Source: Ectopseudomonas guguanensis (GTDB lineage Bacteria; Pseudomonadota; Gammaproteobacteria; Pseudomonadales; Pseudomonadaceae). From it: 64,000 nucleotides of DNA. The position numbers and the translations under genes are program-made. The DNA lies in the NCBI RefSeq assembly GCF_900104265.1, contig NZ_FNJJ01000016.1, positions 62,001 through 126,000 on the forward strand, in the 5' to 3' direction. This document shows, one piece after another, positions 1-7,851 of this stretch. Position 1 is the stretch's first letter. Each line of letters opens with the position of its first letter. The notes under the pieces are model-generated. The model searched no databases and was not told the DNA's origin. It saw nothing but the letters and a program-made list of their open reading frames with translations.

Positions 1-93
1 TTCGTTCGCGCGCATTTCTCCCAGCGCCTCGGCGCCTACATGGGCGTATGCCTCGATCCGGACCGCCCCTACGTGCAGCAGGTGCCGGCATGA
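1..93 (+). CDS. C-terminus of an upstream gene, probably another dimethylamine monooxygenase subunit (partial)
   Basis: An open frame enters from the left edge and ends at TGA 91-93, giving a 30-residue C-terminal tail that finishes YVQQVPA. Its stop overlaps the ATG of the reductase gene (ATGA, 90-93), so the two are translationally coupled. Dimethylamine monooxygenases have a small extra subunit encoded next to the reductase and haem subunits, and this tail is a reasonable candidate for it. That assignment is by position only, because 30 residues are too few to recognise a family. Confidence 0.5.
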   Translation, partial: FVRAHFSQRLGAYMGVCLDPDRPYVQQVPA

Positions 94-1034
94 GCGCGCT
101 GATCGAGGTGCAGGTCACCGACGTGCGTCAACTGACCCCGGTGGTGCGTGAGTTCAGCTTCCGCGCGATCGACGGCACGCTGCCGGGCTTTTCCTGCGGC
201 AGTCACGTGCAGGTGATTTTGCCCACCGAGGGGCGCACGCTGCGCAACGCCTATTCGCTGCTGGGCGACCCGCGCGACACTGGTGTGTACCGCATCGCCG
301 TGCGCCTGCAGGAGGCCTCGCGCGGCGGTTCGCGTTACCTGCACGAGCAGGTGCGGGTCGGCGACCGTCTGCACATCGGTGCGCCGAGCAACCTGTTCGC
401 CCTGCATTCGCAGGCCCGTCACCACATTCTGGTGGCCGGTGGCATCGGCATCACACCCTTCATGGCCTATCTGGCTGAGCTCGGTGCGCAAGGTGCTTCG
501 TTCGAACTGCACTACGCCTACCGCAGCGGCCTGACCGACGCCTACGCCGGCGAGCTGCGCGAGCGCCTGGGCGAGCGCTTTCATGGCTACGACGCCGCTG
601 CCGGTCAGCGCCTGGACTGCACCAGCCTGTTCGCCGGCAAGCCGCTTGGCAGTCACCTTTACGTCTGCGGCCCGCAGCGCCTGCTCGATGAACTCAAGAC
701 TTTGGCTGGCGCCCACGGCTGGTCGGCCGGGCGCCTGCACTGGGAGGCCTTCGCCGCACCCGAGCCGGGCCAGCCCTTCACCGTCGAGCTGGCGCGCAGT
801 GGCCAGCGTCTGCAGGTGCCGGGCGACCACAGCCTGCTCGAAGCGCTGGAGGCGGCCGGTGTCGAGGTGCCCAACCTGTGCCGGGGCGGGGTATGCGGGC
901 AATGCACCACGCGCTACCTGAGCGGCGAGGTGGAGCACCGCGATCACTACCTGGATGAGCAGCAGCGCGGTGAGGCGCTGATGCCCTGCGTTTCCCGTGG
1001 CGGCTGCCGCGGCACGCTGTTGCTCGATTTGTAG
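90..1034 (+). CDS. PDR/VanB-type flavin reductase with C-terminal [2Fe-2S], DMA monooxygenase reductase subunit
   Basis: A 314-residue phthalate-dioxygenase-reductase type protein that passes NAD(P)H electrons through flavin and a plant-type [2Fe-2S] centre to a terminal oxygenase. Visible in order: flavin-binding RNAYSLLG (about residues 65-72), nucleotide-binding GGIGITPFMAYL (about 128-140), and a C-terminal ferredoxin domain with CRGGVCGQC plus a later Cys (MPCVSRG). The ATG at 90 is preferred over an upstream in-frame alternative start at 48 because homology begins at MSALIEV and it overlaps the previous stop. The next gene is the haem demethylase subunit, 64 bases downstream across a 21-bp repeat element, so this is most likely the reductase of the heme-dependent oxidative N-demethylase (HODM/Dmm) complex. 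Subunit lettering differs between papers, so no symbol is given. Confidence 0.85.
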   Translation: MSALIEVQVTDVRQLTPVVREFSFRAIDGTLPGFSCGSHVQVILPTEGRTLRNAYSLLGDPRDTGVYRIAVRLQEASRGGSRYLHEQVRVGDRLHIGAPSNLFALHSQARHHILVAGGIGITPFMAYLAELGAQGASFELHYAYRSGLTDAYAGELRERLGERFHGYDAAAGQRLDCTSLFAGKPLGSHLYVCGPQRLLDELKTLAGAHGWSAGRLHWEAFAAPEPGQPFTVELARSGQRLQVPGDHSLLEALEAAGVEVPNLCRGGVCGQCTTRYLSGEVEHRDHYLDEQQRGEALMPCVSRGGCRGTLLLDL

Positions 1035-1085
1035 GGTGCGCCGTGCGCACCACAACGATTGTGACCGGTGCACTCAGCGCACCCT
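1031..1085. repeat. Inverted pair of 21-bp intergenic elements (GTAGGGTGCGC...GCGCACC family)
   Basis: One copy (GTAGGGTGCGCC then GTGCGCACC) lies at 1031-1051 and begins inside the reductase stop region. A degenerate reverse copy, GGTGCAC...GCGCACCCT, lies at 1067-1085. The same family recurs in at least five other gaps of this window. Here it sits between two genes that should be cotranscribed, so it would form a stem-loop in the operon mRNA. Confidence 0.75.
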
Positions 1086-1098
1086 TCAGGAGAGAGTC

Positions 1099-2127
1099 AT
1101 GCCCGTCGTAATGAAACCCGTGGAAACCTATCGCGACGATTTCACCTTCAGCAACAGCCCGCAGGCCATCGCCCGTTTTCCCTTCCCCTTTGCCGAGGAC
1201 AGCTACATGTACTCGGTCAATATCGAGCCGGCCACGCCACGCGAGCCGGGTTCGGTGTTCGAGCACTGGTTCGATATCGACGAGCACTACCTCTCGGAGA
1301 TGGCCGAGCGCGCCTGCGTGCTGGAGCGCGACCCGCAGCGCTGCCTGGTGATGCCACACATGGCCCAGGCCGCCTGGGACACCCTGGAAATGCTGATGGA
1401 GCACCTGGCTGCCGACTACCCCGAGCACTTCACCCTCGAGCGTGACGGCGACCAGTGGCTGTGGATCAACCGCCCGCTGGGCATCGAGCAGCGCTTCACC
1501 TTCGGCGATGCCGGCACGCTGCCGTTCGAGCCGCTGGAGTACATCACGCGCCAGGCGCAGGGCGACTTCGCCGTACTCGATCAGCGCGACGGCGACCTGT
1601 TCATGGACGCCGGCATGGTCACCTGCCCGGCGGACTGGTCGATCAAGTTCGACGCCGGCATGAGCTTCAAGCAATGGCACGCCCCGGTGCCGGGCGTGGC
1701 GCACCAGCTCGGGGTATTCGACCGTGCGCTGAAGTACCTGCTGAACATCCAGGTCGGCCAGCCGGTGCGCCGCCTGAACTGGACCATGACCATCAACCCG
1801 CGCCTGGACACCGCCTCGGAGACCTTCCACGAGTGGGGCCATGAGCGCGGCCTGGTGACGCCGCAGAACGTCGCACGGCTGGTGCATCTGCGCGTCGAGC
1901 TGCAGTTCATGCCACGCCTGCCGCGCAGCAATGCGCTGCTGTTCGGCATCCGCACCTATCTGATCAGCCTCGAGGAGCTGGCCACCAATCCGGCCTGGGC
2001 CTGCCGCCTGCACCGCGTATTGCGCGACCTGCCGGACGAGATCGCCGACTACAAGGGCCTGACCCGCTATCGCCAGACTGTGGTGGATTGGCTGCGCCAG
2101 TTCGACCCGCAGGCCCAGGCCGCCTGA
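1099..2127 (+). CDS. Heme-dependent oxidative N-demethylase, haem (alpha) subunit, DUF3445 family
   Basis: A 342-residue DUF3445 protein. This family is the haem subunit of the heme-dependent oxidative N-demethylase described from P. mendocina, a PAS-fold haem enzyme that oxidatively removes a methyl group from dimethylamine to give methylamine. The sequence has the conserved opening (FTFSNSPQAIARFPFPF, residues about 15-31), the DMDAGMV/DWSIKFDAG segment in the middle, and the RVELQFMPRLPRS / LFGIRTYLISL region near the C-terminus. The start is set at ATG 1099 by a good ribosome site (AGGAGAGAG) and by where homology begins. It lies between the flavin reductase and a folate-binding GcvT-like subunit, the expected complex partners. 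Confidence 0.9.
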   Translation: MPVVMKPVETYRDDFTFSNSPQAIARFPFPFAEDSYMYSVNIEPATPREPGSVFEHWFDIDEHYLSEMAERACVLERDPQRCLVMPHMAQAAWDTLEMLMEHLAADYPEHFTLERDGDQWLWINRPLGIEQRFTFGDAGTLPFEPLEYITRQAQGDFAVLDQRDGDLFMDAGMVTCPADWSIKFDAGMSFKQWHAPVPGVAHQLGVFDRALKYLLNIQVGQPVRRLNWTMTINPRLDTASETFHEWGHERGLVTPQNVARLVHLRVELQFMPRLPRSNALLFGIRTYLISLEELATNPAWACRLHRVLRDLPDEIADYKGLTRYRQTVVDWLRQFDPQAQAA

Positions 2128-2152
2128 ACGCCACCGAGTTCCCGCTCCCCGG

Positions 2153-2206
2153 CCCCTCTCCCACCAGTGGGAGGGGGGAGACACAACTCCGCCTGCGTGC
2201 GCAGGC
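2153..2206. repeat. Two small hairpins between the HODM alpha and GcvT-like genes
   Basis: CCCCTCTCCCAC (2153-2164) pairs with GTGGGAGGGGGG (2167-2178) across a two-base loop with one mismatch. It is followed by GCCTGCG-TG-CGCAGGC (2191-2206). Both lie in the 107-base gap between cotranscribed genes and could tune mRNA stability or read-through. The CCCCTCTCCC/GGGAG type is a widespread bacterial intergenic repeat. Confidence 0.6.
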
Positions 2207-2234
2207 TCAACGACGGACAACAGGAGACACAGAC

Positions 2235-3365
2235 ATGGCCAATTCCTGGCGTATTTCCGCCCTTGCCGAGCGTCACCGTACACTGGGTTCCAAGCTCGAG
2301 GACTGGAGCGGCATGGGCACCGCCTGGACCTATGCCGGCGACCTGGCCGACCAGCACGAGGCGATCCGCACCCGCGCCGGCCTGATGGACGTGTCCGGGC
2401 TGAAGAAGGTGCACTATGTCGGCCCGCATGCCGAAAGCCTCTTGGAATACGCCACCAGCCGCGACATCTCCAAGGTCTACCCGGGCAAGAGCGTGTACGC
2501 CACCATGCTCAACGAGGCCGGCAAGTTCGTCGATGACTGCGTGATCTACCGCACCGGCCCCAACGCCTTCATGGTGGTGCACGGCTCAGGCAACGGCCAC
2601 GAGATGCTGGTGCGTTCGGCTCAGGGCCGCCAGGTGGCGGTGCTGTTCGATGACGACCTGCATGATCTGTCGCTGCAAGGCCCGCTGGCGGTGGACTTTC
2701 TCGCCGAGCACGTGCCGGGTATTCGCGAACTGCCGTACTTCCATCACATGCAGACCAAGCTGTTCGAGCGCCCGGTGATGATCTCGCGCACCGGCTATAC
2801 CGGCGAGCGCGGCTACGAGATCTTCTGCAAGGCCGCCGACGCCCCGGCCATCTGGGACGGCATCCTGGAGCAGGGCAAGGGCCTGGGCATCATCCCCTGC
2901 GCCTTCACCGCGCTGGACTGGCTGCGGGTGGAGAGCTACCTGCTGTTCTTCCCCTACGACAACTCGGAGATGTACCCCTTCGCCGACCAGCCGGCTGGCG
3001 ACACCCTTTGGGAGCTGGGCCTGGACTTCACCGTGTCGCCGACCAAGGGCGATTTCCGCGGGGGCAACGAGCATCGCCGCCTGCAGGGCAAGGAGCGCTT
3101 CAGGATCTTCGGCGTGCTGCTCGAGGGCGACAGGGCCGCCGAGGCCGGCGACACCCTGTGGGCCGACGGCAGGCAGGTGGGCGTGATCACCTGCGCCATG
3201 TACTCGCGGCTTTCCGGCAAATCCATGGCCATCGCACGCCTGGACGTGCCCTATGCCGAGCAGGGCGTGCCTCTGCAGGTCAAGGGCAGCCTGGCGGTCA
3301 ATGCCATCGCCCATACCCTGCCGTTCGACGACCCGGAAAAGAAGAAGCGCACCGCCAAGGGCTGA
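2235..3365 (+). CDS. GcvT-like tetrahydrofolate-binding aminomethyltransferase subunit of DMA demethylase
   Basis: A 376-residue member of the glycine-cleavage T-protein family. It has the GcvT_N fold with MDVSGLKK, LSLQGPLA and SRTGYTGERGYEIF, the last being the folate-site signature around residues 178-191, followed by a C-terminal barrel domain. In dimethylamine monooxygenase clusters this subunit takes the methyl-derived one-carbon unit onto tetrahydrofolate, avoiding free formaldehyde. It follows the haem subunit by 107 bases containing two hairpins. The ATG at 2235 has a ribosome site (CAGGAGACAC). No other glycine-cleavage genes are nearby, which supports a methylamine rather than glycine role. 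Confidence 0.85.
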   Translation: MANSWRISALAERHRTLGSKLEDWSGMGTAWTYAGDLADQHEAIRTRAGLMDVSGLKKVHYVGPHAESLLEYATSRDISKVYPGKSVYATMLNEAGKFVDDCVIYRTGPNAFMVVHGSGNGHEMLVRSAQGRQVAVLFDDDLHDLSLQGPLAVDFLAEHVPGIRELPYFHHMQTKLFERPVMISRTGYTGERGYEIFCKAADAPAIWDGILEQGKGLGIIPCAFTALDWLRVESYLLFFPYDNSEMYPFADQPAGDTLWELGLDFTVSPTKGDFRGGNEHRRLQGKERFRIFGVLLEGDRAAEAGDTLWADGRQVGVITCAMYSRLSGKSMAIARLDVPYAEQGVPLQVKGSLAVNAIAHTLPFDDPEKKKRTAKG

Positions 3366-3464
3366 ACGTGTGGTCGTGACCGGGTGCGGTCGCGGCCGGA
3401 GAATTGCCGCGGCAGGTGTGGCCACAGGGCAGTGGCCCGACCTGCCGGCAACAAGGAGAAGGCG

Positions 3465-3803
3465 ATGGCCTGGTTGAACGGTTGGGGTTTTCTGCTGCTG
3501 GCCGGCATCTGCGAGGTGTTCTACGCCTCGATCATTCCACGTACCGATGGCTTCACTCGGCTGTGGCCGAGCCTGTACTGCGCTTTCTTCCTGGCGCTGA
3601 GCATCTACCTGCTGAGCCTGTCGGTGCGCGAATTGCCGCTGGGCCTGGCCTATGCGGTGTGGGTCGGCATCGGCACCCTGGGTACGGTGGCCTATGGCGC
3701 GCTGTTTCTCGGCGAGAGCCTGAACCTGCTGCGCAGCCTGTGCCTGGTGATGATCGTCGCCGGCATCGTCGGCCTGAAACTGGCCAGCCACGAAACGGCA
3801 TGA
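3465..3803 (+). CDS. SMR-family (EmrE/Gdx-like) small multidrug or guanidinium-type exporter
   Basis: A 112-residue protein with four membrane segments and the invariant membrane Glu (E17, in GICEVFYA) that binds cation and proton in small multidrug resistance transporters. GFTRLWPS matches the first loop and second-helix start of EmrE, while LGLAYAVWVGIGTLGT and LFLGESL are the usual third and fourth helix signatures. A strong ribosome site (AAGGAGAA) precedes ATG 3465. It lies 99 bases after the demethylase operon in the same direction. Export of a small organic cation such as a methylated amine or guanidinium is an inference from family and position. A general quaternary-ammonium exporter is the main alternative. 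Confidence 0.85.
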   Translation: MAWLNGWGFLLLAGICEVFYASIIPRTDGFTRLWPSLYCAFFLALSIYLLSLSVRELPLGLAYAVWVGIGTLGTVAYGALFLGESLNLLRSLCLVMIVAGIVGLKLASHETA

Positions 3804-3910
3804 GAGGAAGGCGAACGGGTGTGCAGGGCCGTGCAGCACCTGCCTTGTCGTCGTATGCACCGCTTGGCTGAGGATGGCGCGGCCCGAACCCGTCGGGCCG
3901 CGTCGGGGGC

Positions 3911-5563
3911 TCAGAGCCGGAAGCGGGCGATGTTCTCGCGCAGCGCCTCGCTGGTGCGCGCCAGGCTCTCGCTTTCCTGCTGCGCATGGTGGAACGCGGA
4001 GGCGGACTGCTCCGTGCTGTCGCGCACCGAGACGATGCCCCGGCTGATTTCCTCGGCCACCGCACTCTGCTGCTCGGCAGCCGTGGCGATCTGCTGGTTC
4101 ATGCCGTTGATGCGCTCGATCATGGCGACGATGCGCGCCACCGCTTCGCCGGCCTCCGACACGCCGGATACCGACTGCGAGCTGGAGCTCTGGCAGCGCT
4201 CCATGTAGCGCGAGGTTTCATCGGCGATCTTCTGCAGGCTGGCGATCAGGCCTTCGATCTCGGTGGTGGCCTCCTGGGTGCGTCGGGCCAGGCTGCGCAC
4301 TTCGTCGGCGACCACGGCGAAGCCGCGCCCGGCCTCACCGGCACGCGCGGCCTCGATGGCGGCATTGAGTGCCAGCAGGTTGGTCTGGTCGGCCACCGAC
4401 TTGATCACGTCGAGCACGCTGCCGATATTGCCGCTTTCGGTCTTCAGGCGGCCCATGGCTTCGCTGGAATGATCGATCACCTGCGCCAGTTCGCCGATCA
4501 GGTTCACCGCCTGACCCGCCTTCTGCTGGCTCTGCAGTGCGGCTTCGTCGGCTTCGCTGGCCGCCTGGGCGGCCGACTCGGCGCTGCGCGCCACGTCCTG
4601 CACCGTGGCGGCCATTTCGTGCACGGCGGTGACGATCTGCTCCACCTCGCGCTTGGCCTGCGCCACGCTTTCGGAGTTGCGCAGGCTCGACTCGCTCAGC
4701 TCCTGGCTGGAGTGGGCCACGGTACGCGACGAGTTGTCGATGCCCTGGGTGACCTGACGCAGGTTCTGCTGCATGCGCTGCAGGGCTGCCAGCACACTGT
4801 TCTGTGCGCTGTCGACGGCCTGCTCCATGGTGCGCAGATCGCCCTCGGCTACCCGTTGCGCGATGCGGTTGAGGTCGCTCGGCTCGGCGCCCAGGGCGCT
4901 GAGCAGATAGCGGCTGATCAGGTGTCCCAGCACCGCGGCGAGCGCGAAACTGAGCACGGTGATGAGGATCAGCATGTTGCGCTGCTGCAGGTAGTGCGCC
5001 TCGTTGTCGAGTACGCGCTGCTTGGCCACGTCGGTGGTATGGGTCAGGTACTCGTCGATGGTCCGGGTCAGCTCGTCGAGCAGCGGTGTGCACTGCTCCT
5101 TGACCATGCGCATGGCCTCGGCGTCGTTGCCGGCGAACAGGTGCTCGGCGATGGTATGGGCGACCGGGCTGTAGCGTGCTTCCACCCGTTCGATGCGCGC
5201 GAGCAGTTCCCGACCGGTAGCCGACACGTCACTGTGCGTGGTGATCGCCTGGCGCAACGCGGCCAGGCTGTCGACCACGGCCTGTTCCTGCGCGGCGATC
5301 AGGGCGCGCTGTTGCGTCCGCTCCGCGGGGGCGCTGTTGAGCGCCAGGTTGCGCAGCACGATGGCCCGGCTCTTCACCGCGTCGCTGACCTCGCTGGCCA
5401 TGCGGGCGCGTGCCTCGACGCCGTTGATGTAGCTGGAGAAGTCGCGATCGGAGGTGGCGAGGTTGTACAGGGAGACGCCGGCGATCAGCAGCATCAGCGC
5501 CAGGAGGCAGGCATAGCTGGCGTACAGCAGGGCACGAGTGGAGAAACGGGCGGTAGTCGACAT
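3911..5563 (-). CDS. Methyl-accepting chemotaxis protein with 4-helix-bundle ligand domain
   Basis: A 550-residue transmembrane chemoreceptor. TM1 lies near residues 13-35 (LLYASYACLLALMLLIAG), followed by a periplasmic four-helix-bundle domain of about 160 residues, TM2 (LILITVLSFALAAVLG), a HAMP linker (IAQRVAEGDL) and a full cytoplasmic signalling domain with the hairpin tip around DQTNLLALNAAIEAARAGE. The C-terminus (ENIARFRL) has no obvious NWETF-type CheR tether. The ATG at 5563 is chosen because the TM1 charge pattern follows directly. The position beside methylamine genes suggests sensing of methylated amines or their products, but nothing in the sequence fixes the ligand. Confidence 0.9.
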   Translation of the reverse strand: MSTTARFSTRALLYASYACLLALMLLIAGVSLYNLATSDRDFSSYINGVEARARMASEVSDAVKSRAIVLRNLALNSAPAERTQQRALIAAQEQAVVDSLAALRQAITTHSDVSATGRELLARIERVEARYSPVAHTIAEHLFAGNDAEAMRMVKEQCTPLLDELTRTIDEYLTHTTDVAKQRVLDNEAHYLQQRNMLILITVLSFALAAVLGHLISRYLLSALGAEPSDLNRIAQRVAEGDLRTMEQAVDSAQNSVLAALQRMQQNLRQVTQGIDNSSRTVAHSSQELSESSLRNSESVAQAKREVEQIVTAVHEMAATVQDVARSAESAAQAASEADEAALQSQQKAGQAVNLIGELAQVIDHSSEAMGRLKTESGNIGSVLDVIKSVADQTNLLALNAAIEAARAGEAGRGFAVVADEVRSLARRTQEATTEIEGLIASLQKIADETSRYMERCQSSSSQSVSGVSEAGEAVARIVAMIERINGMNQQIATAAEQQSAVAEEISRGIVSVRDSTEQSASAFHHAQQESESLARTSEALRENIARFRL

Positions 5564-5897
5564 GGGTACACCTGCTATGAACGTGGGACGGCATGAACGG
5601 AATCGCTCGAGTGCAGACAAGAGCGATGGCCGCGCCTTGGGGTGCATCCTGCATCAGCCGCGGACCCACGACGGGCTGCCGGCTGGCATGAGCTCCTGAG
5701 CCGGTGCGCAAGGTGACCGGCTTTGTTCGTCCGCGTGGCTTCGCTGGAAGGAAGTCTTCACGCGTGTGTTCATGGCAATGTGCGAAGAGGCTCGTCACAG
5801 GCAGGTTCTCGTCCTGCCTGGGGCCTTGTCGAAAGGTTCCGCTCGAGTGCAGCGGTGGCCGTTGTGAGCGAGTCTAGGACAGATGTCGGCCTGTCGC

Positions 5898-5917
5898 GCC
5901 ACTACTTTAGTAGTGGC
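5898..5917. promoter_or_regulatory. Perfect dyad GCCACTACT-TT-AGTAGTGGC, possible operator
   Basis: The 9-bp arms are exactly complementary around a TT centre. This short, non-GC-rich palindrome, unlike the REP elements, lies about 335 bases upstream of the chemoreceptor start. It could be a regulator site. No regulator that would bind it is known to me. Confidence 0.4.
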
Positions 5918-5976
5918 AAAGTGATATCTGTGAAGGTCAGGCAGGCGCTCGCTCATCGCCAGCCCAAGCCTCCGGG

Positions 5977-6000
5977 GGCCGGCGGCGAGCGCCGCCGGCC
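5977..6000 (-). terminator. GC-rich hairpin after the small amt-linked gene
   Basis: GGCCGGCGGC (5977-5986) and GCCGCCGGCC (5991-6000) form a perfect 10-bp stem with a four-base loop, six bases beyond the stop of the small membrane protein gene. There is no T-run on the minus strand, so it is a weak intrinsic terminator at best or a transcript-end stabiliser. Confidence 0.45.
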
Positions 6001-6006
6001 GCGGGC

Positions 6007-6186
6007 CTACTTGAGTTTGGGCAGCTTGTCGTCCGGCAGGGCGTAGCTGTGCTTCTCGTGGATCATGGTGGCGATCAGGGCGTAGAGGCTGACGCCGGCG
6101 ACCAGCAGGCTGATGAAGATCAGGATGGCGGGCTTGTCGGCGAAGGTGAACACGGCGCTGGCGCCGTCATAGGTGGTGATGCTCAT
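6007..6186 (-). CDS. Small single-pass membrane protein downstream of amt (59 aa)
   Basis: The gene encodes 59 residues: a polar start (MSITTYDGAS), one hydrophobic helix of about 22 residues (AILIFISLLVAGVSLYALIATM) and a charged tail (HEKHSYALPDDKLPKLK). A ribosome site (AGGAGCG) precedes the ATG at 6186. It lies 51 bases after the amt stop on the same strand, so it is probably the second gene of that transcript. I do not recognise a named family. A small accessory protein of the ammonium transporter or of nitrogen metabolism is only a guess from position. Confidence 0.6.
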   Translation of the reverse strand: MSITTYDGASAVFTFADKPAILIFISLLVAGVSLYALIATMIHEKHSYALPDDKLPKLK

Positions 6187-6237
6187 GGTAGCGCTCCTGT
6201 GAGTGGGCCGACCGCAGTGGCGGTCGGCCGGAGGGTG

Positions 6238-7608
6238 TCAGGCTGACTTGGGTTCGGCGTGGATCAGCGGCGACGGCTCGCTACCGCCAACGCTGCTGCT
6301 CTGGCCATACATCGAGCTCCATTCCGGATAGGCCTGGGCCGGCACTTCGGTCAGATCCAGGCCGCGTTCTTCGGCGTGTGCCGGCACCCGCAGCAGGCCG
6401 GCCTTGTTCAGCGCGTAGGAGATGACGTAGCCGGGGATGAAGCCCAGCGCGGCCATGACCACGGCGCCGCCCAGCTGGCCGAGGAAGCTGATCGGCGCCA
6501 TGCCGTTCATGTTCGGGTAGCCGGCGAGGAAGATGCCGCTGATCACCAGGCCGGCGAAGCCGCCGAAGCCGTGCACGGCGAATGCGCCAACCGCGTCATC
6601 CAGCTTGAACTTGAGCAGCAGGTTGTTCACCAGCGGTGCGGTAGCGGCGACGCCCATGCCGATCAGGTAGGCCAGGCCGGGGTGGTAGAGATCCAGACCC
6701 GGTGCCACCGAGATGATCCCGACCAGGCCGCCGGACATCATCCAGAACGGCTCGCGGGTGGTCAGGTAGGCGCCGATCAGGCCGCCGGCGAAGCCCATCA
6801 GGGTGTTGAAGGCGAAGGCCGAGAGGTTGGTCGGCTGGCCGTAGATGTTGATCCACTGCGCCCCCGAGTTGTAGATGATGCAGCCGCCGAGGAAGCCGAA
6901 GAAGCCGACGATGATCAGCATCAGGCCGACCACGCTCATCGGCATGCTGTGGCCGACGATGGCGTTGGCGCTGCCGTCTGCGTTGAAACGGCCGATGCGT
7001 GCGCCCAGGTTCATGACCACGGCCAGGGCGAAGAAGCCGGCGATCATGTGCACCACGCCTGCGGCGCCGACGTCATGGTAGCCCCACTTGACGGTTAGCC
7101 AGCCTTCCGGATGCCAGCCCCAGGCCGCGGCCAGCAGCCAGAGGAAGCCGCCGAGGACGATGGTGAGGATGATGAAGGCGCTCATGCGCGCCCGCTCGAT
7201 GATCGCCCCGGACATGATCGAGCCGGTGGTGGCGGCGAACATGGCGAAGGCGGCCCAGAAGATGCCGGTGGCGTTGTCCTGGATGTTCGGCCCCATGGCA
7301 TCGCTCCACGGCATGCCGGCGAGGAAGGCGTCCATGCGCGGTACCAGACCGTCCGGGAAGGCGTTGTACACGGCCCAGCCGAGCAGGAACACGCTGGGCA
7401 CGATGAAGCCGAAGGCAAGGATGTTCTTCACCCCGGCAGCCAGGGCGTTCTTCAGTCGCGATGCACCGATTTCGTAGGAGAGGAAGCCTGCATGAATGCA
7501 GATCATCAGGGCGATGCACCACCAGTAGAATATTTCCATATTCAGGGTGTTGGTCATCTCTATCAGAGCCTGCAGCTCTTCCAGAGTGGGTGTCTTTTGC
7601 TCTTCCAT
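6238..7608 (-). CDS. amt: Ammonium transporter, Amt family
   Basis: A 456-residue Amt/Mep/Rh channel with about 11 membrane helices. The twin pore histidines are visible in GVVHMIAG (first) and FAVHGFGG (second), and the conserved Asp before the first (YHDVGAAG) is present. The N-terminus is cytoplasmic-looking and acidic (MEEQKTPTLEEL) with no signal peptide. ATG 7608 with GAGGATTG upstream is preferred to the TTG one codon earlier. Its own sigma-54 promoter lies about 115-130 bases upstream. It is divergent from classic AmtB and sits among methylamine genes, so scavenging ammonium released by methylamine oxidation, or uptake of methylammonium, is plausible. Confidence 0.9.
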   Translation of the reverse strand: MEEQKTPTLEELQALIEMTNTLNMEIFYWWCIALMICIHAGFLSYEIGASRLKNALAAGVKNILAFGFIVPSVFLLGWAVYNAFPDGLVPRMDAFLAGMPWSDAMGPNIQDNATGIFWAAFAMFAATTGSIMSGAIIERARMSAFIILTIVLGGFLWLLAAAWGWHPEGWLTVKWGYHDVGAAGVVHMIAGFFALAVVMNLGARIGRFNADGSANAIVGHSMPMSVVGLMLIIVGFFGFLGGCIIYNSGAQWINIYGQPTNLSAFAFNTLMGFAGGLIGAYLTTREPFWMMSGGLVGIISVAPGLDLYHPGLAYLIGMGVAATAPLVNNLLLKFKLDDAVGAFAVHGFGGFAGLVISGIFLAGYPNMNGMAPISFLGQLGGAVVMAALGFIPGYVISYALNKAGLLRVPAHAEERGLDLTEVPAQAYPEWSSMYGQSSSVGGSEPSPLIHAEPKSA

Positions 7609-7723
7609 CAATCAATCCTCGATGCTGTTCTTGGAAGGTTCGTCGGTATTGGCAGTGGAACTGAAGCGGTCGCGCCCTAGGCTGGAATTTATCTGTAGTT
7701 ATAAAAAGTTCTTTCAATGAATA

Positions 7724-7739
7724 AGCAATGGCTGTGCCA
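7724..7739 (-). promoter_or_regulatory. Sigma-54 (-24/-12) promoter of amt
   Basis: The minus strand reads TGGCACAGCCATTGCT, a near-perfect match to TGGCACG-N4-TTGCW with the obligatory GG and GC ten bases apart. Transcription would start near 7713, about 105 bases before the amt ATG. Nitrogen-regulated amt genes are usually RpoN/NtrC dependent, which fits. I could not find a clear NtrC dyad upstream. Confidence 0.85.
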
Positions 7740-7851
7740 CAAGTCGCCTGCGTGGCGTGCCCGCGGTCTGCGGCGCCGCTGAAGCCGCTGCTCGAAAAAT
7801 GCCCCGTTTGTGCTCGTTTCGCCGGTTGCACGCCAGAAAATGGGTCGTCTG

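Larger units (their letters stand above)
5564..6006. other. 443-base intergenic region with a 20-bp dyad and a GC-rich hairpin
   Basis: There is no convincing gene here. It contains the upstream region of the chemoreceptor (minus strand), a perfect 9-bp-arm dyad at 5898-5917, and a perfect 10-bp-arm hairpin at 5977-6000 just after the small gene ending at 6007. The stretch 5880-5945 is less GC-rich than its surroundings and is the likely promoter zone. Confidence 0.6.

Noticed and set aside
778..2283. Long minus-strand open frame opposite the demethylase genes
   Set aside because: It runs across two real genes and intergenic repeats, with shadow composition and no motif.
3986..5596. Long open frame on the plus strand opposite the chemoreceptor gene
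   Set aside because: It is the codon-position shadow of a high-GC gene: low-complexity Gly/His/Asp-rich translation, no ribosome site and no family match, while the minus-strand frame is a clear MCP.
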